A DNA stretch of 21,482 nt from Actinomycetes bacterium (GCA_023393755.1 JAEXCA010000062.1:1-21482), one strand, 5' to 3'. Shown: positions 14,612 to 21,350, counted from the stretch's first letter. Notes: generated from the sequence alone by a model not told the origin. A program made the numbers and translations.

Positions 14612-14876
14612 ATGGCTGGCTTGACGCTGGAGCGCTGGTAGAGCGCGGCTACGAAGGTGCCCGTCCCCGCGAGCTCTCCTCGCGGCTGCCGCTCACCACA
14701 GGAGGCCTCAGCAACATCCTCCGCAGATTGCAGGACGATGAACTGATCGAACGCGAAGCAGACACCGCGGATGCGCGCAGCCGTGTCGTCCGGCTCACGG
14801 AGGAGGAAAGGCCAAGGCCAACGAGGCGGGAGTCGCCGCGATCGCCGCGATCGCCGCGATCGCCGTCGCTCTCTAG
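14612..14876 (+). pseudogene. MarR-family regulator remnant with frameshifts
   Basis: Three successive frames read like one MarR winged helix. MAGLTLERW (from 14612) ends at a TAG; ALVERGYEGARPRELSSRLP and TTGGLSNILRRLQDDELIERE follow in the next frame, with ADARSRVVRLTEE matching the wing ('D.R..VV.LT..G'). A shift at about 14810-14815 then leads to GKAKANEAGVAAI..., ending at TAG 14874-14876. At least two indels break the gene. The domain call is good for the central part; the N-terminal extent is unknown. The last part contains a 9-bp triplication (14833-14859). Confidence 0.5.
14833..14859 (+). repeat. 9-bp tandem triplication
   Basis: The unit tcgccgcga occurs three times in a row (14833, 14842, 14851), followed by a partial copy tcgccg. 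It lies in the C-terminal part of the MarR remnant and may reflect replication slippage in sequence no longer under selection. Confidence 0.7.
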
Positions 14877-14946
14877 CCTGCCGGCGTTTCTGTGTTGCAG
14901 CAGGCTGCGGAACTCCTCCACCAAGTCCTTGTCGCCATTGTCGACG

Positions 14947-15000
14947 CCGGTTGAATACTGACCCTGTGTCGCCGGCGATAAGGGGTCAAAGTTCGACCGG
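14947..15000. repeat. imperfect inverted repeat, possible insertion-sequence end
   Basis: CCGGTTGAATACTGACCC (14947-14964) and GGGTCAAAGTTCGACCGG (14983-15000) are reverse complements at 14 of 18 positions. The words 'GTTCGACC' and 'TGACCC' resemble the terminal repeats of IS21-type elements as I remember them. No transposase is left. The 250 bases around it (14877-15122) hold no gene. Confidence 0.3.
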
Positions 15001-15122
15001 TATAGACGGCCATAGGTGCTGACGCACCCGTGCACCGCGACCCGCTCCAATGAAGCGCTCCGCCGGTAGGCCGGGCAGGCGTCCGAGCGTCCTCTCGCGG
15101 CGAGGCTGCCCGCAGAGTCAGG

Positions 15123-15408
15123 TCAGTTCATGGGTAGGACACCATCGCGCGGTCCCAGAGTCCTTGTGATGCGGCCGCATCCGATCTGTACTTCGACCGA
15201 GTACGTGGCCAGTGGACTTGGGCGGCGTCTGCATGATCAGACGAACCCTTCTCGACGAACGGATGCGCCCGTCGGCATCGGGGAACTCGATTTCGATAGG
15301 CCCAGGTTGGGGATCGTCCACGACCTCCCGAGTTGCCGCGCACAGCACGACCATCACCGCGATGCATTGCCACGGATCGAACACCGCGCCAAACGATCGC
15401 ACGGTCAC
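15123..15408 (-). pseudogene. decayed gene of unknown function
   Basis: Minus-strand sequence reads well in three consecutive frames. A GTG at 15406-15408 begins a hydrophobic stretch WQCIAVMVVLCAATREVVDD, then PGPIEIEFPDADGR. HPFVEKGSSDHADAAQVHWP follows in a second frame, and YSVEVQIGCGRITRTLGPR, ending at TGA 15123-15125, in a third. The pieces look like one small soluble protein of about 95 residues broken by two indels. I do not recognise the family with confidence. Confidence 0.4.
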
Positions 15409-15447
15409 TGCGCGCGGCGCGACGGTGTAGTCCGCCCGGCGAAGTCG

Positions 15448-15465
15448 CGCGACCGGCCGGTCGCG
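15448..15465. promoter_or_regulatory. perfect 18-bp palindrome upstream of the VOC gene
   Basis: CGCGACCGGCCGGTCGCG is fully self-complementary and lies 83 bp before the VOC start codon. It could be an operator for an unidentified regulator. The GC-rich background makes such palindromes less surprising, so confidence is moderate. Confidence 0.4.
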
Positions 15466-15548
15466 TATCCAAGAGAGTGGCTGTCGCTGCAGGAGGGCGA
15501 GCCTGAAGGCATCTGGGCCGCTCGGCGCTGGCTGGGTAGATTCAGCGC

Positions 15549-15989
15549 ATGTCCATCAAACTCGACAACGTCGGCATTGCCGTGCGCGACATCGAAGAAG
15601 CGATCTCCTTCTTCACCGACCTCGGCCTGACCCTCGTCGGCCGTGACACGATCAGCGGCGAGTGGGCAGACACAGCTGTTGGCCTGGACGGCAACCACGC
15701 CAAGATCGCGGTACTCCAGACACCAGACGGTCAGGGTCGCCTCGAGTTCTTCGAGTACATCCATCCCGAGGCCATCCAGACGAGCCCCACCCGTCCCAAC
15801 GAGATCGGGATGCACCGCGTCGCCTTCTCCGTCGACGACATCGACGAGACCCTGCGGACCGCCGCAAGGCACGGCTACCACCCGCTTCGCGGTGTGGCCA
15901 CCCATAAGGACGTCTACAAGCTCACTTACCTCCGCGGCCCCAGTGGCATCCTCGTGATGTTCGCCGAGGAGTTGGCGAAGAAGCCCTGA
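15549..15989 (+). CDS. VOC (glyoxalase/dioxygenase superfamily) protein
   Basis: A 146-residue single-chain VOC protein with two beta-alpha-beta modules: IKLDNVGIAVRDIEEAISFFTDLGL (3-27) and HRVAFSVDDIDETLRTAARHG (about 95-115). It includes LEFFEYI (64-70) and ends with GILVMFAEEL, where the final Glu is the usual metal ligand. The first metal position holds Asn7 instead of His, so metal binding may differ. Members include glyoxalase I, antibiotic-resistance proteins and dioxygenases; none can be chosen here. A TAGATT at 15537-15542 sits 7 nt before the ATG and no ribosome site is evident, so a leaderless transcript is plausible. It is the only gene of the island's right half on the plus strand. 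Confidence 0.88.
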   Translation: MSIKLDNVGIAVRDIEEAISFFTDLGLTLVGRDTISGEWADTAVGLDGNHAKIAVLQTPDGQGRLEFFEYIHPEAIQTSPTRPNEIGMHRVAFSVDDIDETLRTAARHGYHPLRGVATHKDVYKLTYLRGPSGILVMFAEELAKKP

Positions 15990-16267
15990 ATCACCCCAGC
16001 AGACGACGGCCCCGCGCAGGACCGGGTCCGTCCCGCTCGCAGTCCGACACGCAAGCACTCCACGAGCGCCGCGCTCCCACCGAACGCAAATGTCGATGCC
16101 GGTGGCCACAACGGCGTTCCTGGCGATCGCTCCCCATCCATGCAGCGCTGACCGGCTCCAACCGCACCCCACTGACAACTCGGCGGGACTGTCCCGAAGT
16201 GGCCGGCGGGTTCACCCTCCAAGGCCCTCTTGCACCGGCTTGGGCGCAGGACTGTTTCGGATTGGGG

Positions 16268-17344
16268 TCATTCCAGGGTGTGGGGGACGAGTCGCCACCG
16301 GAGTGGGAGTGTATCGCCGGCCTGGTTCAGGGCAGCGTCGACTCTGGGGGCGATTCGCTGGTCCTTGACCAGGTCGAGCAGGCTGTCGAGTGGTATCGGG
16401 AAGCGGTGTTCTTCGGTGGCGGCGATGAGGCTGTGTTGCTCGACGACGATCCAGTAGCCGTCGGTGCTTCGTCGCACCAGGCGGACCATGGCCGGGTAGC
16501 CGTCCTCGACGTCGAGAGCCCAGCCGATCCTGATGTGGTCCCGGGTATGGCAGGAGTCGAGTTGGTCGCAGCGGGGTTCTTGGTCGGTGACGGCGAGGCT
16601 GATCCGCTCGGTGTCGGTTCCGAGATACGCCGTCGCCTCAACAAGACCATCTTCGGTCCGGCCGCCGACGCATCCGGTGGCGATGTGGCTGGCGATCACT
16701 GCGGCGAGCGATTGAGGAGTCGGCGGCTCAACCGATCCTGACATCGCAGGCAGCGGAACGACTCCTGCAGCATGAGCGCCGCTACAGTCCAGATCGTCGG
16801 TACGCCAGCGCGAGTTCGCTGCTGCCGTCTCGGCCAGCCCAGCGTCGGTCAGCGGCACGATTCGGGGGTCCGCCGCCAGCGCGACCGCCCGGGTCAGCAA
16901 CTCCTCGGTCCAGCCTGTCGGGTCGAATTGGACTTGAACCAGGCCCGTCTCGCGCGGGGAGAAAACGTCAGGAGTGCCAGTTCTGGGGGTGCGGACGTAG
17001 GTCCCGTTCCGCTCCGCACAGGTCGCTGGCGGACAGTCGATGCGCCCGGCAGGCTGCGGGGAGAACGTCACCGTCACCGCCCGCTCGGGGATCCCCGGCC
17101 TCGCCCGGTAATACGCCGTCGCCGTGATCCCCTGCATCCATTCAGTGGGACGCACTGCAAGCCGGCCGCTGTCGGATCCGGCGAGCGCGTACGCAGCCCC
17201 GAAGTGCTGCTCGATCAATGTCCCCAGAACCTGCGGGCTAATCGCGACGGGCTCAACCGACGGGCCCGCACCCGGCACCGGTGCCGTCGGTGCACACCCG
17301 ACGATCACCAGAGCCGTCACCAAGAAGACAACCCGGCGCCGCAT
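16268..17344 (-). CDS. putative lipoprotein of unknown function
   Basis: A 358-residue protein with a lipoprotein signal: MRRR, a hydrophobic core VVFLVTALVIV and the lipobox VIVGC with Cys17 as the lipidation site, followed by a Pro/Ala-rich linker. The mature part contains several cysteines (DCPPATC, DLDCSG, GCVGG, RCDQLDSC) that could form disulfides outside the membrane. It appears to hold two halves of mixed alpha/beta character; no family is recognised. The start ATG (17342-17344) has AAGGAG about 5 nt upstream. It stands alone, next to the right end of the island, with 278 bp of non-coding sequence after it (15990-16267) in which nothing is seen. Confidence 0.85.
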   Translation of the reverse strand: MRRRVVFLVTALVIVGCAPTAPVPGAGPSVEPVAISPQVLGTLIEQHFGAAYALAGSDSGRLAVRPTEWMQGITATAYYRARPGIPERAVTVTFSPQPAGRIDCPPATCAERNGTYVRTPRTGTPDVFSPRETGLVQVQFDPTGWTEELLTRAVALAADPRIVPLTDAGLAETAAANSRWRTDDLDCSGAHAAGVVPLPAMSGSVEPPTPQSLAAVIASHIATGCVGGRTEDGLVEATAYLGTDTERISLAVTDQEPRCDQLDSCHTRDHIRIGWALDVEDGYPAMVRLVRRSTDGYWIVVEQHSLIAATEEHRFPIPLDSLLDLVKDQRIAPRVDAALNQAGDTLPLRWRLVPHTLE

Positions 17345-17523
17345 CCCTCTCCTTCCATCGAATGCCTTGTGGCCAAACGCTCCTCCCAGACCGTCCGCGA
17401 AGCAACGAGCCTCCCGTGACCCGGGAGCGAACGGGTCACTGGCAAGCTCAAGCAGAGTGAACCGTCTCGCCTCGGCCGCGAGCGGGTGATCGCCGCGCCG
17501 ATCTCCGGTCAGTTCATCTTGCG

Positions 17524-17607
17524 GAACACATTTTGGACACAGTTCGCGCGTAGTCGTGGCTGTTGTGGGGGTTGTGGAGGTTGCGGTTCACGCTCAGCAC
17601 AGTGTCC
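17524..17607. other. right-end repeat motifs, candidate recombinase arm sites
   Basis: GAACACA (17524-17530), 4 nt, GGACACA (17535-17541) repeats the arrangement seen at 7118-7135 in the same orientation. A GTGTCCAG word (17602-17609) also matches the left side (7142-7149). They lie 40-120 bp from the right attachment repeat. The stretch 17345-17646 shows no gene. Confidence 0.4.
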
Positions 17608-17646
17608 AGAGTGCCGTGAAACGGCGTGCACGGTGCCCGGGTTGAA

Positions 17647-17688
17647 CTCTCAAGGCGGTAGCGGGGGTTCGAATCCCCTCGGGGCTAC
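17647..17688 (+). repeat. right attachment repeat (attR-like), orphan 3' half of tRNA-Glu
   Basis: Identical over 42 bp to the 3' half of the tRNA-Glu gene (7004-7045). The sequence before it (gggttgaa) cannot form the 5' half, so this is not a functional tRNA. A terminator follows immediately, as expected if this was the original 3' end of the gene. Confidence 0.87.
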
Positions 17689-17694
17689 CAGGTT

Positions 17695-17727
17695 CCCGTC
17701 CCTCGTCAGGGACGGGTTCTTTGGTTT
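17695..17727 (+). terminator. original tRNA-Glu terminator, displaced
   Basis: CCCGTCCCT (17695-17703), loop CGTC, AGGGACGGG (17708-17716) forms a 9-bp perfect stem followed by ttctttggttt. It lies 7 nt after the orphan tRNA half and 15 nt before the convergent glycosyltransferase stop codon. Confidence 0.72.
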
Positions 17728-17742
17728 CCGGACCGGCCGCCC

Positions 17743-19167
17743 TCAGCCCAGGCCGAAGTCCCGGACGTCGGCCTCGCCGAGCAGCCACTTGCCGGCCACC
17801 GCCAGGTCGAGGTTCTCCGGCTGCCAGCGCAGTGCCCTGACGGTCTGGACGTCCAGCTCGACCGTCCTGGTCAGCGGTGTCACGCCCAGGATCTCCAGCT
17901 GGGCCTGGGTGAACACCGCCAGCGAGTCGCCGGTCTCCTGATCGCAGAGGGTACGCAGCTGGGAGCCGGGCTCGAGGTCGTCGGCGGCGACACCGTCCTC
18001 GCCGGCCCGGGAGATCGACTTCTGGGCGTCCCGGCTGATCCACAGCGGCGGTACGGCCACCGACAGCGCCCGCTCCGCGATGGTCCGGGCAGCATGGGGG
18101 AAGCCGATTCTCCGGGCGTTGGCCGCCATGGCGGACAGCCGCTCCGGGTCGGCCAGCAACCCGTCGATCTTGTAGCCGACCGTGGTGGGGTAGTTGCACC
18201 GGACGGCGGCGCCCTCCTCGAGCAGGTAGTCGGCGTTACGCACCTCCTGACCGGGGATCGGCTTCACCAGCACCATCGGCAGGCCGGCCGCCATGCATTC
18301 GGAGGACGACAGCCCGCCGGGCTTGCCGACGAAGAGGCAGGAGATCCGCATCAGGTCGGCCATCTCCGTGGTGTAGCCGAGTACCCGGAACCGGTCCGGG
18401 TGACCGGCCACCAGGCCGTCCACCTGCGCCTTCAGTTCCTCGTTGCGGCCGCACACCACGACGGTCTGGAACCGCTGCTCGCAGCGCAGCACCTGCCGCA
18501 CCACCTGCAGGGTGTAGCTGCCGCCGGCGGCGCCGGCCGAGATCAGCACGACCGGAAGCTCGGGGTGCAGGCCGAACCGTTGCCGGACGGCGCCCGGGTC
18601 CACCGGTTGGGCGAGGTCGGGACGCACCGGGATCCCGGAGACGCTGACCCGGTCGCCCGGCACGCCGATCTGCGTCATGTAGGTGCGGGTCTCCTCGCGG
18701 GCGACGAAGAAGTGACTGAACGGCGAGGTCAGCCACAGGCCCTGGAAGTCGTAGTCGGTGGCGACCACGGTGAGGGTCGCCCGCAGTTGGCGACGGGCCA
18801 GCATGAGCGACACCATCCGGGCCGGCAGGAAGTGCGTGCAGATCACCAGTTCCGGGTCGTAGTCGCGGATCTCGCGAACCAGCGGCAGGGTGTTCAGCTG
18901 ATCCCACCACTGCACCAGCGGGGCGAGCTTGAACGGCGGGTCCTGCTGGTCGTACCCCCAGCCGACCAGCCAAGGCACCTCCGCCACCAGCGCGAAGTAG
19001 GCGTCGTCGTAGAGCCGGTTGAACACTCCGCTGGTGGTCTCCAGGATGTCCAGCCGCCGGACCTCGCCGGCGTCCGGTATCCCCGCCAGCGCGGCTTCGA
19101 TCGCGCCGGCGGCCTGGTTGTGTCCGGAGCCGACACCGGCGGCCAGGATCAGAATGCGTCGTGTCAC
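17743..19167 (-). CDS. glycosyltransferase, MGDG-synthase/UgtP-like (GT28), with C-terminal extension
   Basis: A 474-residue protein. The N-terminal MGDG-synthase-type domain starts RRILILAAGVGSGHNQAAG (3-21) and includes CTHFLPARMVSL and VVATDYDFQGLW. The GT28 donor-binding domain carries LISAGAAGGSYTLQV (about 209-223), VVCGRN and the UDP-sugar motif GKPGGLSSSECMAAGLPMV (about 281-299). It probably transfers a sugar from a nucleotide-sugar to diacylglycerol or a similar lipid at the membrane. The GTG at 19167 was chosen because family members begin right at this motif; TACGAT lies 6 nt before it, so the mRNA may be leaderless. GTG 19194 is an alternative (483 residues). About 100 residues beyond the GT28 domain are unusual. 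It is the first core gene after the island. Confidence 0.9.
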   Translation of the reverse strand: MTRRILILAAGVGSGHNQAAGAIEAALAGIPDAGEVRRLDILETTSGVFNRLYDDAYFALVAEVPWLVGWGYDQQDPPFKLAPLVQWWDQLNTLPLVREIRDYDPELVICTHFLPARMVSLMLARRQLRATLTVVATDYDFQGLWLTSPFSHFFVAREETRTYMTQIGVPGDRVSVSGIPVRPDLAQPVDPGAVRQRFGLHPELPVVLISAGAAGGSYTLQVVRQVLRCEQRFQTVVVCGRNEELKAQVDGLVAGHPDRFRVLGYTTEMADLMRISCLFVGKPGGLSSSECMAAGLPMVLVKPIPGQEVRNADYLLEEGAAVRCNYPTTVGYKIDGLLADPERLSAMAANARRIGFPHAARTIAERALSVAVPPLWISRDAQKSISRAGEDGVAADDLEPGSQLRTLCDQETGDSLAVFTQAQLEILGVTPLTRTVELDVQTVRALRWQPENLDLAVAGKWLLGEADVRDFGLG

Positions 19168-19204
19168 GGACCGATCGTAGGACTCCGGCGTCACCGGGGG
19201 AGCA

Positions 19205-19320
19205 TCAGACCGTGCGCGGGGAGTACATGATGACGGCTACGCCGACCAGGCAGATCAGCGCCGATCACGTCGTAGCGGTCGGGTCTGAAGCCGTCCATGG
19301 CCATGCCCCACACAAGCTCC
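19205..19320 (-). pseudogene. ynfA: ynfA (UPF0060) C-terminal remnant
   Basis: The minus strand encodes LVWGMAMDGFRPDRYDVIG and, after a frame change near 19260-19265, LICLVGVAVIMYSPRTV ending at TGA 19205-19207. This is the recognisable C-terminus of the YnfA/UPF0060 small membrane proteins ('WG...DG..PDR.D..GA.ICL.GV..I...PR'), normally about 108 residues. Only some 36 residues are left, frameshifted and cut off near the 3' end of the next gene. It is clearly non-functional. Confidence 0.65.
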
Positions 19321-19329
19321 CGCGCGGGC

Positions 19330-19599
19330 TCAATGATCGCGGAGCGCGGCGATGAGTTCGGACTTCGACATCCGGGAGCGGCCCTTGATGCCGAGCTCGG
19401 CGGCGCGCTTCACCAGTTCCGCCTTGGTCCGCTCGTCGTAGTCCTTGGCTCGACCGCCCTTCCGGCTGACCGCCTGCCGGGAGGAGCCGGCCGCGGCGTT
19501 GGCGATGCGGGCGGCCTTCTCCTTGCTGGCGCCGTCGTCGCGGAGCGCCTCGTACAGCTCCTTGTCCTTGACCGAGGGTCCGGGGGCTCGCTCAGGCAT
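19330..19599 (-). CDS. small Rho-N/SAP-like protein (DUF7218-type)
   Basis: An 89-residue, highly charged protein. The first half, VKDKELYEALRDDGASKEKAARIANAAA (about 9-36), is typical of a small actinobacterial family placed with DUF7218. The second half, TKAELVKRAAELGIKGRSRMSKSELIAALRD, is a Rho-N/SAP-like helix-extended-loop-helix that binds nucleic acid in relatives. It may act as a small DNA- or RNA-associated protein in the cytoplasm; no specific role is known to me. The ATG at 19597-19599 is preceded by GGAGG with good spacing. It is divergent from the PAS-ANTAR gene, with a small hairpin (CCACGC-acgaa-GCGTGG, 19648-19664) between them. Confidence 0.75.
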   Translation of the reverse strand: MPERAPGPSVKDKELYEALRDDGASKEKAARIANAAAGSSRQAVSRKGGRAKDYDERTKAELVKRAAELGIKGRSRMSKSELIAALRDH

Positions 19600-19790
19600 T
19601 CCTGTCCTCCTTCGTCTGATCACTTCTCTACCCACCGGGTCGGCCGGCCACGCACGAAGCGTGGGGCTTTGCCACTGTTGCCTCGCGGGCGTCGCATCAC
19701 TGCTAGCGTTCGGGTGTCGGTCTCACGGTGAGTTCGACGCGACCGTGCACATTCGATCTCTCGAACCCTCGGGCACGCCTAGGGAGACGC

Positions 19791-20900
19791 ATGTCCATGG
19801 ACGAGCTGGTGACAGGCTTTCGCGACGAATCGGAGGACCCACTGGTGGAGGCGGGCGGGATCGAGTCGGCAGAACTGGCCGACGCCGTCGGGAGCGGTCA
19901 GGCGATCGATCCGATCGACGCCACCTGGCGACGGGCCGTCATCCGTTCGATCCGTGACGGCCTGGTGATCTTCGACTCCGACGGACTGGTGCTGGAACTG
20001 AACCAGGCGTTCACCGACCTGCTGGGCTACCGGCTCGAGGACGGCCCGTTCCGTCCGCCCTATCCGTGGTGGCCGACCGAGCAGGAGGATCCCGAGGCTC
20101 TCGCGCAGATCCGGAGCGCCTACCACTCCATCCTCGAAGGGGACGAGGTCGAGCGGGAGTTGCGGCTCTATCGGCGGGATCGACGTCCGCTGTGGGTGCT
20201 CTCGGGGGGCACGACCATCCACCACCAGTCGATGGGGCCGACGCACCTGCGCACCCTGCGCGACATCACCCGGGCCCGCGAGGCCAGGGAGCGCCGCGCG
20301 GCGGCCGCCGAGGTGAGCCAGGGCTTCGCAACCGTCGACGACCTCGCCGCGCTGATCGGCATCGCCGAGCACGGCTTCGGGCTGCTGTTCGACGGCACCT
20401 GCACTATCCGGTTGCGTGACGGCGACCATCCGATGTGGTTCAGCGCGAATGACACCGTGACTGCCGACCAGCTACCGGATCAGGTGCTCACCGGCCTGGA
20501 CGGTGAGCGCGATCCCGATACCAGTCGGCGTCGCCCGGGCATCCTGCTGGTGGCCCCGACCCCGGACACCGACTCCCGCGCATGGGTCCAGTTCCCGCAG
20601 CCGCGGCGGATCGCCGTCGAGGAGATGATCGCCGCCGACCTGTTGGCGGCCGCGTTCGCCGCCGCTCTGGGACGGGTGACGGCGGCCCTGCAGGCCGCGG
20701 ATCGCGAGGCGAACCTGCGCGTGGCGGTGGAGAGCCACCGGTTGATCGGGCAGGCGACCGGAATCCTGGTAGAACGGCACCGGGTGCTGCCCGGGGCGGC
20801 GTTCGAGCGACTGCGCCGGGCCAGCCAGCGGCGCAACCTGAAGTTGCGCGATCTCGCCGCCCGGGTGATCGAGACCGGAGCCGACCCCGAGGACGTCTGA
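19791..20900 (+). CDS. PAS- and ANTAR-domain signalling protein
   Basis: A 369-residue regulator. A PAS fold covers about 46-160 (RSIRDGLVIFDSDGLVLELNQAF and LLGYRLEDG, ending THLRTLRDITRARE). A middle region (about 175-300) resembles a GAF-like sensor. The ANTAR domain is at about 303-362 (ESHRLIGQATGILVERHRV, AFERLRRASQRRNLKLRDLAARV). ANTAR domains bind paired RNA hairpins to prevent termination, so this is probably a cytoplasmic sensor controlling transcripts after initiation. The ATG at 19791 has AGGGAG 4 nt upstream; ATG 19797 in the same frame would give better spacing. The ligand and target RNA are unknown. It stands alone, upstream of the stress genes csbD and the GPGG protein. Confidence 0.9.
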   Translation: MSMDELVTGFRDESEDPLVEAGGIESAELADAVGSGQAIDPIDATWRRAVIRSIRDGLVIFDSDGLVLELNQAFTDLLGYRLEDGPFRPPYPWWPTEQEDPEALAQIRSAYHSILEGDEVERELRLYRRDRRPLWVLSGGTTIHHQSMGPTHLRTLRDITRAREARERRAAAAEVSQGFATVDDLAALIGIAEHGFGLLFDGTCTIRLRDGDHPMWFSANDTVTADQLPDQVLTGLDGERDPDTSRRRPGILLVAPTPDTDSRAWVQFPQPRRIAVEEMIAADLLAAAFAAALGRVTAALQAADREANLRVAVESHRLIGQATGILVERHRVLPGAAFERLRRASQRRNLKLRDLAARVIETGADPEDV

Positions 20901-21000
20901 TCCCCTCGGGCATTTCGGCGCCACTGTGACGCGTGGCCATCGCGACTGCTGGGTATTGCGACGCTACCGGGTGAGCACCTGGGCCCGCGGCTCTCCCGGA

Positions 21001-21032
21001 GGTGCGCCGGTTGAAACCGCAGCCGGCGCACC
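21001..21032 (+). terminator. hairpin between the ANTAR gene and csbD
   Basis: GGTGCGCCGG (21001-21010) and CCGGCGCACC (21023-21032) form a perfect 10-bp stem with a 12-nt loop, 100 nt after the ANTAR-gene stop. There is no U-run. It may end the ANTAR transcript or be an RNA structure in the csbD upstream region. Confidence 0.4.
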
Positions 21033-21091
21033 GCCGCGCCGGACTCCGGCCGTGGTGCCCGGACGCTCGCCGCGGTTTCGTCAGGCGTGGT

Positions 21092-21116
21092 GTTTACGTC
21101 CGCGCCGGGGTGGGTA
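21092..21116 (+). promoter_or_regulatory. SigF/SigB-type promoter of csbD
   Basis: GTTT (21092-21095), 16 nt, GGGTA (21112-21116) matches the actinobacterial general-stress sigma factor consensus GTTT-N14-17-GGGTA(T). Transcription would start near 21123, leaving a leader of about 30 nt before the csbD ATG. This fits a stress-induced CsbD protein. Confidence 0.66.
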
Positions 21117-21152
21117 CTCACCGGGAAACCCGAGCTACGAGAGGAACTCATC

Positions 21153-21338
21153 ATGGGTATCGAAGACAAGGCCAAGAACGCCGCGCAGGACATCGCCGGC
21201 AAGGTGAAGGAAGGCGTTGGCCGACTCACCGACGACGAGCGCATGGAGGCCGAGGGCAAGCTCGATCAGGCGCAGGCCGCGGTGAAGCAGACCATCGAGA
21301 AGGCCAAGGACGCCGTCGAAGACCAGCTTCGGCGCTGA
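21153..21338 (+). CDS. CsbD family stress protein
   Basis: A 61-residue, lysine- and glutamate-rich protein. The N-terminal half MGIEDKAKNAAQDIAGKVKEGVG has the CsbD pattern of alternating charged helices, followed by ERMEAEGKLDQAQ, the family's 'G..DQ..G.' segment in variant form. CsbD proteins belong to the general stress regulon; the biochemical role is unknown. The ATG at 21153 has AGAGGA upstream (8 nt spacing). The upstream SigF/SigB-type promoter and the small membrane gene 12 nt downstream suggest a two-gene stress operon. Confidence 0.9.
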   Translation: MGIEDKAKNAAQDIAGKVKEGVGRLTDDERMEAEGKLDQAQAAVKQTIEKAKDAVEDQLRR

Positions 21339-21350
21339 GGCGGGATCGTC

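Larger units (their letters stand above)
7046..17646. mobile_element. tRNA-Glu-integrated genomic island, integrase not found
   Basis: About 10.6 kb lies between the two 42-bp tRNA-Glu repeats. Supporting features are the intact tRNA at one end and an orphan tRNA 3' half at the other, a terminator at each side, shared end motifs (GAACACA-N4-GGACACA) near both repeats, and a content of regulators, oxidoreductases and pseudogenes that differs from the housekeeping flanks. No reading frame resembles a tyrosine or serine recombinase, relaxase, replication or phage structural protein. Three readings are open: an integrative element that lost its integrase, a cis-mobilisable cassette, or the remainder after a larger element was deleted. 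The repeat itself is certain; the history is inferred. Confidence 0.75.

Noticed and set aside
14649..15050. 133-codon minus-strand frame containing FDPLSPATQGQYSTGV
   Set aside because: It crosses the MarR remnant antisense and the inverted repeat; it contains no domain and seems to be translation of repeat DNA.
7046..17646. The island as a prophage or anti-phage defence island
   Set aside because: No phage structural, lysis, restriction, helicase, nuclease, toxin or retron-like gene was found. CPBP proteins are sometimes called 'Abi', but that name alone does not show a defence role.
17640..17690. A second complete tRNA-Glu gene
   Set aside because: Only the anticodon loop to 3' end is present; no 5' half that could pair lies upstream.
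17486..17941. 151-codon plus-strand frame crossing the right attachment repeat
   Set aside because: It reads through the tRNA fragment and terminator and antisense into the glycosyltransferase; this is a common artefact at tRNA sites.
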